Source: QYQD01 sp040754095 (lineage in GTDB: Bacteria > Desulfobacterota > QYQD01). Taken from it: DNA of 20,272 nucleotides. Positions within the stretch are counted from its first letter, which is position 1, and the number at the start of each line of letters is the position of its first letter. Positions 7,394 through 14,756 of this stretch are shown one piece after another. The stretch is taken from assembly GCA_040754095.1 (NCBI GenBank), contig JBFMFO010000034.1:1-20272 (forward strand), in the 5' to 3' direction. Position numbers and translations under genes: made by a program. The notes beneath the pieces are model-generated. The model ran no database searches. It saw only the letters and a program-made list of their open reading frames with translations, and was not told where the DNA came from.

Positions 7394-7939
7394 CTAAAAG
7401 ATGGGCGGTGAAACCACCCACAATATTTTTGCTGTGCCCTTCCCGATATTTTCCACACGATGCACCTTGCTGGCCTTAAAGTAAAAACAATCACCCTTAT
7501 GTACCGTATGTTTGGCCTTATCCAGGTGGAGCATTACGGTTCCTGATAATACGAAGCCGAATTCTTCTCCTTCGTGCGAAGTTTCCTCCCAGGTTTTTTC
7601 CCCGGGCGAAAGAGTAACCAGCACCGGGTCCATCAGACGATTTTGGGCCCCCGGCACAAGGAGCTCCACCCTTAAAGTGTCGGTGGAATCAGATGTGATA
7701 ACCCTCCCGGATTTGGGATAAAACTCCTTTTCCGGTGACGCCTCTTTAAAAAAATCAGCCAGCTCCTCTCCCAGTACGTCCAGAATGTCCTTCAACGTAG
7801 TGATCGACGGAGAGGTAAGGTCACGTTCTAATTGCGATATATATCCTTTAGTCAGGTAGGCGCGATTGGCCAGTTCCTCCAGAGTAAGATTGTTGGCCAA
7901 GCGTAGCCGCCTTAACTTTTCGCCTATTTTTAGACTCAT
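7394..7939 (-). CDS. XRE-cupin transcriptional regulator of the polyamine operon
   Basis: A 181-residue regulator with an N-terminal XRE helix-turn-helix (about 6-60; TLEELANRAYLTKGYISQLE contains the recognition helix) and a C-terminal Cupin_2 sensor (about 105-175, with HEGEEFGFVLSG and KGDCFYFKASKVHR). The architecture and length match PuuR-type regulators, and PuuR of E. coli (185 residues) senses putrescine. It is the first gene of the operon with speD and speB, so feedback control by polyamines is a reasonable inference. The likely operator is the palindrome at 7968-7982. The symbol is left blank because orthology to puuR is not shown. Confidence 0.88.
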   Translation of the reverse strand: MSLKIGEKLRRLRLANNLTLEELANRAYLTKGYISQLERDLTSPSITTLKDILDVLGEELADFFKEASPEKEFYPKSGRVITSDSTDTLRVELLVPGAQNRLMDPVLVTLSPGEKTWEETSHEGEEFGFVLSGTVMLHLDKAKHTVHKGDCFYFKASKVHRVENIGKGTAKILWVVSPPIF

Positions 7940-7967
7940 ACCCCCGGCATATTTGGTTTAATAAAAG

Positions 7968-7982
7968 TAAACTTAAAGTTTA
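7968..7982. promoter_or_regulatory. 15-bp palindrome, candidate operator of XRE-cupin regulator
   Basis: TAAACTT-A-AAGTTTA is a perfect palindrome 29-43 bp upstream of the regulator start. It falls just downstream of the predicted transcription start of the same operon, where a bound repressor would block RNA polymerase. Confidence 0.6.
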
Positions 7983-8004
7983 ATGCCATTTAATATTTCG
8001 GGGC

Positions 8005-8033
8005 TTTATAATATTCATTTGAGTCTTTGTCAA
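8005..8033 (-). promoter_or_regulatory. Sigma-70 promoter of the regulator-speD-speB operon
   Basis: On the minus strand TTGACA (8033-8028) is followed after exactly 17 bp by TATAAA (8010-8005). This is close to consensus, about 66 bp upstream of the regulator start. Confidence 0.75.
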
Positions 8034-8135
8034 GAAAAAATATTTTACAGTTTTTTCGGGTTCAGGCGGGGCAGGCAGCCCAGTATATAATTATTTGTTT
8101 TTATTATATATATTAAGCATCAAACGAGAAAGAAA

Positions 8136-8165
8136 TTGACGGTTGCCGGGGAAATAGGTTATAAG
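8136..8165 (+). promoter_or_regulatory. Candidate promoter of the carboxylase operon
   Basis: TTGACG (8136-8141) is followed after 18 bp by TATAAG (8160-8165). Transcription would start near 8172, leaving a leader of about 200 nt before the TTG start at 8373. Confidence 0.5.
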
Positions 8166-8372
8166 TGCCGCACCCTGTCATTGTGAGCGGGTTTCTTGTG
8201 TTTTAAGACAGGCGTAGTTATAATTCTGGACAGATCGTTTGCGGTATCAGTGATAATTGTTAATCGAATAACATATAACGGCTGTTCTTAAAAACTCATG
8301 ATTTTCCGCCTGGGGCGCATAGAAATTCCGGGACATCAAGTCATCAATAATAGTTAGGTGGGACCTTAGCTT

Positions 8373-9794
8373 TTGGAAGATAAAGTACTTATCGCCAATC
8401 GCGGCGAGATAGCCATCCGTATAATGAACGCCTGTAAAAATTTGGGGCTGGATTACGTAGTAGTCTATACGCAGGAAGACGAAAGTTCCCTGCATGTGAA
8501 GTTGAATCGTGACAGCCGGAGCAATCTTTGTAATGCCTGGAGGGTGTCCAGTTATTGTGATCCGAACGATATTCTGGCCGTGGCAGATCATACCGGATGC
8601 ACGGCCATCCATCCGGGCTATGGTTTTTTTGCCGAAGACTACCGTTTTGCCCGCCGGGTTCAAACCAGAGAGCGTAGCCTGACCTTTATCGGGCCAAGCT
8701 GGGAGGTTATCAAGGGCTTAGGCAGTAAGATTAATACCAAGGCCATAGCCAATGCCTTGAAGATACCTACTATTCCGGGATCGGACGCCCCTATTTATAA
8801 TGAGATCGAGGCCGAGGGGCTGGCCGAGGAACTCTTCTATATTCAGGAAGAAAAAGGGATAAAGAATCCGTCCATCCTGGTCAAGGCCTCGGCCGGCGGC
8901 GGCGGCATGGGTATTGAGCAGGTGACCCATATCGACCAGTTCCGGCAGGTCTATCGTCGGATAAAGAATTATGCCAAGAGGCAGTTCGGCGACGAAGGGG
9001 TGCTGATCGAACAATGTATTAATGATTACAACCACCTGGAAGTGCAGTTGGTTTGCAGCAGGCACCGGGAGATGGTACACTTCGGCACCAGAAATTGCAC
9101 CATCCAAAGCCTGGGGAGGCAGAAGCGTATCGAGGTGTCTCCGGGGTTCGATCTGGAGAATCCCTCCGGTTATCAGTTTAATCCACAACGCATTCTTGAC
9201 GAAATAATCGATTATTCGCTTAAGCTGGCAGCCCATGTCAAATATGATAACGTGGGCACCTGGGAGTGGATTGTGACCAGGGAAGGGCATCCCTATTTAC
9301 TGGAGGTTAATACCCGGATACAGGTGGAAAACGATGTCTCGGCCAGGACGTCGCGTATTCGCGGCCATGATAGCCCGCCCAATCTCATCGAAGAACAGAT
9401 CCGTCTGGCCCTCGGTGAACGGCTGGGATACAAACAAAAGGATATATCTTTTACCGGGGTGGCTATTGAGTTTCGCGTCGTGGCCGAGGATACGAAAAGA
9501 GGGTTTACTCCCTGGATCGGGACGATTACCGGCCTTGAAATCCCTGCCTATCCCTGGTTAAGTATTTATTCGCATGTGCCGCACCAGGAGGCCTATGATA
9601 TCCCCAGTGAATATGACCCTAATCTGGCTTTGGCCATTATGTGGGGAGAAAACCTGGCGGAAGCCAAAGAGAGAGGTCGAACTTTCCTGTCGGAGGTCAG
9701 AATCGAAGGCCAAAACAGCCGTGAGGAACCGATAATAACCAACCTTGATTATCTCAAAGAGAATATTGATAACTTACTTATCTTTAAAGACTAA
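8373..9794 (+). CDS. Divergent biotin carboxylase of an acyl-CoA carboxylase
   Basis: ATP-grasp biotin carboxylase, 473 residues, carboxylating biotin on its carrier protein with bicarbonate and ATP. The N-terminal KVLIANRGEIAIRI, IHPGYGFFAED, the glycine-rich KASAGGGGMG (171-180) and LLEVNTRIQVEN (309-320) identify the AccC family. Catalytic equivalents E298, E311, N313, R315 and R368 are kept. Hallmarks differ from typical AccC: ERDCS is TRNCT, QVEHPVTE is QVENDVSA, and a short insertion follows (SRIRGHDSPP). The start must be TTG 8373 because an in-frame TAG lies at 8367-8369; AGGTGGG precedes it. The stop overlaps the next ATG by one base (TAATG). The substrate is most likely acetyl-CoA, with propionyl-CoA possible; I leave the symbol blank because it diverges from canonical AccC. 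Confidence 0.92.
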   Translation: MEDKVLIANRGEIAIRIMNACKNLGLDYVVVYTQEDESSLHVKLNRDSRSNLCNAWRVSSYCDPNDILAVADHTGCTAIHPGYGFFAEDYRFARRVQTRERSLTFIGPSWEVIKGLGSKINTKAIANALKIPTIPGSDAPIYNEIEAEGLAEELFYIQEEKGIKNPSILVKASAGGGGMGIEQVTHIDQFRQVYRRIKNYAKRQFGDEGVLIEQCINDYNHLEVQLVCSRHREMVHFGTRNCTIQSLGRQKRIEVSPGFDLENPSGYQFNPQRILDEIIDYSLKLAAHVKYDNVGTWEWIVTREGHPYLLEVNTRIQVENDVSARTSRIRGHDSPPNLIEEQIRLALGERLGYKQKDISFTGVAIEFRVVAEDTKRGFTPWIGTITGLEIPAYPWLSIYSHVPHQEAYDIPSEYDPNLALAIMWGENLAEAKERGRTFLSEVRIEGQNSREEPIITNLDYLKENIDNLLIFKD

Positions 9795-12058
9795 TGACGC
9801 CGGAAATTAATAAACGACTTTCCCAGATTGAACTCAGGGTGCAATATCTCCTTGATATTAAAGAGGGCGCCGAGTGGGGCAATCTGGGCGATTTAATGGA
9901 AAAGGTCCGGCGACTGAAGGAAGAAATCTATGACCGGACCGAGGAGTCTATAGGGGCCGACCTGTCCGACCTGGAAGAGACTATTTCGTTTCTGGAGGAT
10001 AGGGCGGAAAAATCCCTTACCCCGGATGAGATAGTGCGTATCGTCCGCAACCCCCAGCGCATTACACTGCAAAATATCCTGGAAAATGTCTATGACAGTT
10101 ACACTGAACTGGGAGGGATGGAGGACTGCAACATCGATCCTTCCATGGTTGTCGCCAAGGCCACTATCTCCAGGCGGGTTAAGGGCCGCGTTTATGTTCA
10201 CCAGGTGATGGTCATCGGCCATGAAAAAGGTCATGGCGAAGAATTTCGCAACGGCGGCTGCACCCGGCCATGGGGCAATGAAAAGGCCATGCGTTACATG
10301 GAAGTGGCGGAGACCGAAGGGATACCCATACATTTTTATGTATTTACTCCGGGCGCTTTTCCCATTGAAGATTATCCCGGCGCCGCCCAGCAGATCGCAC
10401 GCAACCTTTACGCCCTGGCCAAACTGCGTGTGCCTATAGTATCGCTCATCTCAGAGGGCGGTTCCGGAGGAGCGGAAGCCGTAGGTATGAGCGATATACG
10501 TCTTATGCTTTCACACGGCTATTATTCGGTTATTTCACCGGAAGGGGCGGCAGCCATCGAGGGAAAGATCAAAGAAGGGGAAAAGGTTCCCAAAGATTTG
10601 CTTACCTTCTGCGCCAAACAACTCTCCATTACGGCCCGGGATAATCTACAGTTGAAAACGATTGATCGTATTGTGCAGGAGCCGGTTTTAGGGGCCAGGC
10701 GTGATGACTTTGCCTTTTTGAGACAGCTTCGCTATGAGATGATCCGGGCCACGGATGAGGCCGTTCTTAAGACGAAGAGTTTTCGCACCTTCCGGGCCTA
10801 CGCCATCAAACAGGAAAAGGCGGCGGAACGCAATTACGAATTTGATATCTACATACGGTGGGAGTTAACGGAGGGAGAAGAGGAGCGTCTTTTACGTTTG
10901 CGTTCCTTAAAATATCGTAAGATGGGGCAGGGCTTTTACAATGAGACCGTAACCTGGCCGGATAAAGTCTTTAAGAAGACAGAAGATGCGGTGCTTAAGG
11001 GTTACTATGGCCTCCGTTACGGTCTTATCCGGCATCACCATAAGCAGGTCAAAAAGGTGATTGAAGAGGTCTCCGGAGAAGGTTCTGTCTTTCTCAGAAA
11101 AATCTCTTCGCCTCTTATATCGGCCTACGATTTTGTCGCCAACTCCGCCGCCAAGAAACAGCTCAGGATTATGACTGCATCCTCATCTGCCCCCGGCGCC
11201 GAAGAGGTCACGGAAGATTGGGGAGATACTTATGTCAGCCCGTTGGCCAACGAAGACCGAACCGTGTCCTGCCCTAATGCGCGGAAATATGGGTGTCTGG
11301 ATCTCTGGGTGCCGGATCTTTACGGTGAGTTCTGCGGTGTTTGCCAGAATTGCGGGCATCATTTTCCTCTTGAATACCAATGGTATCTGCAGAACTTATT
11401 TGACCGGGGGTCTATTCATGAGTTTAACGGGCACATAGGTTCGATAAATGCCATAGGTTACCAGGGCTTTGAAAACAAGATACGCCGTGATGTCATCAAG
11501 ACCGGACGCACCAGCGCCATGATTACCTCCCATGCCCGGGTAGAAGGAATAAGCCTTATAGTGGCCATGCTCTTTAATGACTTTCGCAACGGCACGGTGG
11601 GAGCGGCAGAGGGCGACAAGTTTGTCCGGGCCTGTGAGAAGGCGCGCATAATGAGGCGTCCGTTTTTGGCCTACGTCCACGCTACGGGAGGCATCCGTAT
11701 CCAGGAGGGTACTGTGGGCGTGGTACAGATGCCCAAGTGCACCATGGCGGTACGTGAATATATCGACTCCGGCGGTCTTTACATCGTGGTATATGATAAT
11801 AATTCCTATGCAGGTCCGGTGGCCAGTTTTCTCGGCTGCTCGCCCTATCAGTTTGCCATCCGTTCTTCCAAGATTGGTTTTGCCGGGCCGAGGGTTATCC
11901 GGGAGACTACGGGCGAGGATATTCCGCCTGATTATCATAGCGCCCAAAAGGCCCTGGCCCGTGGCCATATTCAGGGTATATGGGACAGGCGTGAGTTCAG
12001 ATATAATCTCTATAAATGTCTTTTGACCATGGGCGGCAGCAATCTCTATTACCGTTAG
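9794..12058 (+). CDS. Fused carboxyltransferase, AccA-like then AccD-like
   Basis: A single 754-residue carboxyltransferase moving CO2 from carboxybiotin to an acyl-CoA, most likely acetyl-CoA to give malonyl-CoA for fatty acid synthesis. Residues 1-310 match AccA: an N-terminal helical region, VIGHEKGH (about 140-147), TPGAFP (about 185-190), EGGSGG (221-226) and YSVISPEGAA. Residues about 311-490 are a linker with no family I recognise, rich in Lys, Arg and Glu. Residues 491-754 match AccD: a zinc ribbon (C493, C501, C514, C517, C520, ending CGHHF), ATGGIRIQEG and IGFAGPRVI (694-702). The zinc ribbon's first cysteine pair is spaced C-x7-C instead of C-x2-C. The alpha-then-beta order is the reverse of eukaryotic ACC and PccB/AccD5 carboxyltransferases. 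It overlaps the biotin carboxylase stop by one base. Confidence 0.92.
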   Translation: MTPEINKRLSQIELRVQYLLDIKEGAEWGNLGDLMEKVRRLKEEIYDRTEESIGADLSDLEETISFLEDRAEKSLTPDEIVRIVRNPQRITLQNILENVYDSYTELGGMEDCNIDPSMVVAKATISRRVKGRVYVHQVMVIGHEKGHGEEFRNGGCTRPWGNEKAMRYMEVAETEGIPIHFYVFTPGAFPIEDYPGAAQQIARNLYALAKLRVPIVSLISEGGSGGAEAVGMSDIRLMLSHGYYSVISPEGAAAIEGKIKEGEKVPKDLLTFCAKQLSITARDNLQLKTIDRIVQEPVLGARRDDFAFLRQLRYEMIRATDEAVLKTKSFRTFRAYAIKQEKAAERNYEFDIYIRWELTEGEEERLLRLRSLKYRKMGQGFYNETVTWPDKVFKKTEDAVLKGYYGLRYGLIRHHHKQVKKVIEEVSGEGSVFLRKISSPLISAYDFVANSAAKKQLRIMTASSSAPGAEEVTEDWGDTYVSPLANEDRTVSCPNARKYGCLDLWVPDLYGEFCGVCQNCGHHFPLEYQWYLQNLFDRGSIHEFNGHIGSINAIGYQGFENKIRRDVIKTGRTSAMITSHARVEGISLIVAMLFNDFRNGTVGAAEGDKFVRACEKARIMRRPFLAYVHATGGIRIQEGTVGVVQMPKCTMAVREYIDSGGLYIVVYDNNSYAGPVASFLGCSPYQFAIRSSKIGFAGPRVIRETTGEDIPPDYHSAQKALARGHIQGIWDRREFRYNLYKCLLTMGGSNLYYR

Positions 12059-12070
12059 AGAGGAAATGTT

Positions 12071-12715
12071 TTGTCAGAGATAGATTTAGACCGGCTACTT
12101 ATCCATTACCGGGAAAACCCTTATGAAGATTTTGTTGTTGAGACCCCCAATACCGGCTGGGTACGTTTCATGGCAGACGACGGAATGAAGGTAGAGGGCC
12201 CCAAAGGAACGTGGCAGCATATCCCGGGCACGCTTCTTTATGTCCTGGAGCGCGAACGAAACCGCATTCCTGTACATGCCCATATCAATGGGACTATAAG
12301 CGATTTACAGGTTGATTTGAACGGGAAGTTTGTTGAGGCCAACACGTATCTTATGTCTGTTCGTCATCCTATGACCAAAGATGAGGTCATTGACAAGATA
12401 CTCAAGCAGGTGCTTGTTACCTTCAATGCCCCGGAGAGGGCCAAGTATTTCTTTCCTCCGGAGATAACCTATAAACTGGAAAAGAAAAAACGCGGGACCG
12501 TCCTGGTAAGACCGGGGGAGGAAATTATCATAATGTCCTTGATGAAACGTGATACCCCGCTCATCTATAATGGAGAGCCGGGTATTATCCATACTGTCTA
12601 TTTCCAGCCTAATATCACCGTCAACCAGGGGGAACCCCTCCTTGGTATCTGTCCGCCCGGCAAGCTCAATTATATCCGAAAGATAGTGCAAAAGATCCAA
12701 AACGAATGGGCATAG
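12071..12715 (+). CDS. Atypical biotin carboxyl carrier protein
   Basis: A 214-residue protein that most likely carries biotin between the two preceding enzymes. The C-terminal part (about 145-195) resembles the second half of a biotinyl domain: IIIMSLMKRDTPLI, then GEPGIIHTVYFQPNITVNQGEPLLGI. This puts the probable biotinyl lysine at K159 in LMKR rather than the usual AMKM. An earlier stretch, INGTISDLQVDLNGKFVEAN (72-91), resembles the first half, so the domain appears split by about 50 residues. The N-terminal 60 residues are unassigned. The start is TTG 12071, with AGAGGA upstream, 12 bp after the carboxyltransferase stop. Position between a carboxyltransferase and a biotin ligase supports the call; the motif deviation leaves some doubt. 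Confidence 0.78.
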   Translation: MSEIDLDRLLIHYRENPYEDFVVETPNTGWVRFMADDGMKVEGPKGTWQHIPGTLLYVLERERNRIPVHAHINGTISDLQVDLNGKFVEANTYLMSVRHPMTKDEVIDKILKQVLVTFNAPERAKYFFPPEITYKLEKKKRGTVLVRPGEEIIIMSLMKRDTPLIYNGEPGIIHTVYFQPNITVNQGEPLLGICPPGKLNYIRKIVQKIQNEWA

Positions 12716-13683
12716 ATTCTGTTTATCCACGGGAACATCCCCGGGAAGAACGGCTCCTCAGGCTGCTTGAGGGATGCCGGGAGGCGGAAGTCCTTACCCG
12801 CAGACCGAAATGGGGGGATGAGGCCGGGGTTATCATGCGCCGCGGGGCAGACATCGGACGGGAGTTTTTTTGTTATCCCTGTCTGGACAGGGGCATGAGG
12901 CAGGCCCGGGAACTCATAGAGACGGGAGAGAAAAAGGGTTCGGCCTTTATTGCCGGCGGTGTAGTCATAGCCCGGGAAATGGAGAAGAGCAGAGGACGTT
13001 TTGATAGACCTTGGTATGCCCCTTCCGGGGGGGCGTGGCTTACTCTGGTCTTGAATCCGGCGTTTCTCCCGGAAAATCGCCAATTTTATTCCTTGATCCT
13101 GGGTGTGGCCTGCTGCGAGACTATAAGGCATTACGGCGTAGAGGCTAACATCAAGTGGGTAAATGATGTCCATTTCCATGGACAAAAACTGGCCGGGATC
13201 CTGATCCAAGGCTATACTTCCAGAACCCTGGGCGAGGAATACCTCCTGCTCGGGATAGGAGTTAATGTCAATAACACCTCTTTTCCCGAATACCTGCGGA
13301 CTATGGCTATTTCCCTCCGGGAGATCCTCGGGAAGGAATTGTCTCTTGAAGACTTTATAGCCCTTCTTTTAACCAAGATCGGCTGGCACATAGGGCTGAT
13401 GGCCCATTTTGAGCAAAGGTATCTCGAAGCCTTTTATGAGCCGGTAAAGCCGGCCAATCCTTTAATAGAACAGTGGAAGCTTTACAGCGACACTCCGGGG
13501 AGGCGGGTATTATACGGGACAAATGTCTATGATGAACCTCTCTTTGCGGCCACGGCCGTGGACATAGATCATACCGGGGCCATTATCTTGCAGCGGGAGG
13601 AAGGCATAACCATGCGGGAAGTGAGCGGGGAGATAATTTACCTTGAATCCGGGAACGACAGTTTCCGGATGAATACTAATTAA
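12706..13683 (+). CDS. Biotin-protein ligase without HTH domain
   Basis: A BirA-type ligase of 325 residues that activates biotin as biotinoyl-AMP and attaches it to the carrier protein. The ligase core has KSRGRFDRPWYAPSGG (94-109), matching the GRGRRGRxW loop, and KWVNDVHFHGQKLAGIL (150-166), where K150 matches E. coli BirA K183. The first 75 or so residues are not a winged helix, so it should not act as the bio repressor. A C-terminal SH3-like region is suggested by the final beta-rich 70 residues. The ATG overlaps the carrier protein stop by 10 bp with no clear SD of its own, pointing to translational coupling and a dedicated role for this carboxylase. Confidence 0.9.
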   Translation: MGIDSVYPREHPREERLLRLLEGCREAEVLTRRPKWGDEAGVIMRRGADIGREFFCYPCLDRGMRQARELIETGEKKGSAFIAGGVVIAREMEKSRGRFDRPWYAPSGGAWLTLVLNPAFLPENRQFYSLILGVACCETIRHYGVEANIKWVNDVHFHGQKLAGILIQGYTSRTLGEEYLLLGIGVNVNNTSFPEYLRTMAISLREILGKELSLEDFIALLLTKIGWHIGLMAHFEQRYLEAFYEPVKPANPLIEQWKLYSDTPGRRVLYGTNVYDEPLFAATAVDIDHTGAIILQREEGITMREVSGEIIYLESGNDSFRMNTN

Positions 13684-13720
13684 GACGGTTTCGTAAAAAG
13701 TCCATTTGTCCGCCGTGGCG

Positions 13721-13739
13721 GATCCGCCTCCGGCGGATC
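13721..13739. terminator. Hairpin after the carboxylase operon
   Basis: GATCCGCC-TCC-GGCGGATC is a perfect 8-bp stem, flanked by partly complementary CGCCG (13711-13715) and CGGCG sequences. It lies 38 bp after the ligase stop, between convergent genes. No T-run follows, so it may be a repeat hairpin rather than an intrinsic terminator. Confidence 0.4.
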
Positions 13740-13764
13740 ACTGCGGCGTAGCTATGGAAATAGT

Positions 13765-13827
13765 TCACCATTCACCGTAAGTGCATGGTTTGTTGACGGA
13801 CAGCGGTCAACGGTCAACGGTCAACGG
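13765..13827. repeat. CGGTCAA tandem heptamers and ACCGTT-type repeat
   Basis: Three perfect tandem CGGTCAA units occupy 13804-13824, followed by CGG. Upstream, GTTCACCATTCACCG (from about 13763) is the inverted counterpart. The motif is related to the element at 4832-4926. Its right end encodes the last residues and stop of the DUF72 gene. Confidence 0.6.
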
Positions 13828-14542
13828 ATAAATTGACCATTTCTTTCAGACGCAGGGCATTTTGTACGGCATAGCCCTGATAATCATTGTCAAAATAAAC
13901 AAAGGCGTCTTTTCGCCATCCTTTAATCCTGGCCGCCCAGGTTGTCAGTTCTTCTTCAGTATAATTTGAGCCATAGAGTACCTGAGAACCATGTAACCGG
14001 ATATAGATAAAATCAGCGGTTGTTACCTCAGCGTAAGGATAGCGTCCGGCCGTGTCTGATATGCAAAAGGCCGCATTTTTCCTGCGCAGCAGCTTATAGG
14101 CCTTTTCACAGAGCCAGGAGGCATGCCTGAATTCAAAGGTTATTTTATATCCAGGGGGCTGTGCGTCCAGAAAACCGGCAAAAATCTTCTCATCAAAACG
14201 GAGCGAGGGAGGCAATTGGAAGAGAATGACGCCCAGCTTTCCGCCCAAGCCCTCTACAGCGCGGTAGAAAATCTCCAGGCTGTCCCGGGTGTCGCGCAAT
14301 TTCTTAATGTGTGTGATATAACGGTTGGCTTTGACTGACCAGAGGAAATCGGGCGGGGTTTTTTCTCGCCAGGTTTCAAAGTTCTTGCGGGTCGGCTGGC
14401 GATAAAAACTAGCGTTCAGTTCTACGCTGGTGAACCGTCCGGCATAAAAATCAAGCCATTTTGATTGCGGCAGATGCTCCGGATAGAATACCTTTCGCCA
14501 ATGCGGATAGTTCCACCCGGATGTGCCGATATGGATGTCCAT
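13814..14542 (-). CDS. DUF72 family protein
   Basis: A 242-residue member of the DUF72 (YecE-like) family, which has a TIM-barrel-type fold and no settled biochemical function. Diagnostic stretches are IHIGTSGWNYPHWR at the N-terminus, SVELNASFYRQP (39-50), FLWSVKANRYITH, GVILFQLPPS, and the C-terminal YIRLHG and DAFVYFDNDYQGYAVQNA. The length is normal for the family. ATG 14542 has only AGG close upstream. The C-terminal VNLSVDR and the TGA stop are encoded by the CGGTCAA repeat, so the original end may have been changed by repeat insertion. It is convergent with the biotin ligase gene. Confidence 0.9.
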   Translation of the reverse strand: MDIHIGTSGWNYPHWRKVFYPEHLPQSKWLDFYAGRFTSVELNASFYRQPTRKNFETWREKTPPDFLWSVKANRYITHIKKLRDTRDSLEIFYRAVEGLGGKLGVILFQLPPSLRFDEKIFAGFLDAQPPGYKITFEFRHASWLCEKAYKLLRRKNAAFCISDTAGRYPYAEVTTADFIYIRLHGSQVLYGSNYTEEELTTWAARIKGWRKDAFVYFDNDYQGYAVQNALRLKEMVNLSVDR

Positions 14543-14559
14543 CCTGGTTTATCATGTCT

Positions 14560-14746
14560 CACCGCAAAGACGCAAAAGGCGCGAAGCTATCAACGCTATA
14601 AATCCGAAATCCTAAGCACGAAGCACGAAACAAATTCAAATGGCCAAAATTCTAAATAATTATGTCTCGGTCATTTGAACATTTTGATTTCGGACTTGTT
14701 TCGAATTTCGAGTTTTGTGCTTCGGATTTTCTGCATCTCTGCGGTG
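14560..14746. repeat. Nested palindromic repeat between DUF72 and slyD
   Basis: The outer arms CACCGCAAAGACGCA (14560-14574) and 14732-14746 match at 13 of 15 bases as inverted repeats. Inner arms AAATCCGAA (14600-14608) and TTCGGATTT (14721-14729) are perfect. The interior has further inverted GCACGAA/TTTGTGC and TTCAAATG/CATTTGAA pairs. It is a nested, gene-free palindromic element occupying most of the 214-bp gap, as if one element inserted within another. Confidence 0.7.
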
Positions 14747-14756
14747 AACAGTGGCC

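Larger units (their letters stand above)
7940..8372. other. Divergent intergenic region between polyamine and carboxylase operons
   Basis: The 433-bp AT-rich region contains the leftward promoter and operator described separately, an A/T-rich central stretch (8034-8130), the candidate rightward promoter at 8136-8165 and a roughly 200-nt untranslated leader. The leader holds a CCTGTC/GACAGG inverted repeat (8174-8179 with 8207-8212) and TGTTA-6-TAACA at 8258-8273. No gene is visible. Confidence 0.6.

Noticed and set aside
11396..11968. 190-residue open frame antisense to the carboxyltransferase
   Set aside because: It is a shadow of the AccD-like half, which has clear family motifs in the plus frame.
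13804..13827. CRISPR-like tandem repeats
   Set aside because: The units are 7 bp with no spacers and no cas genes are nearby.
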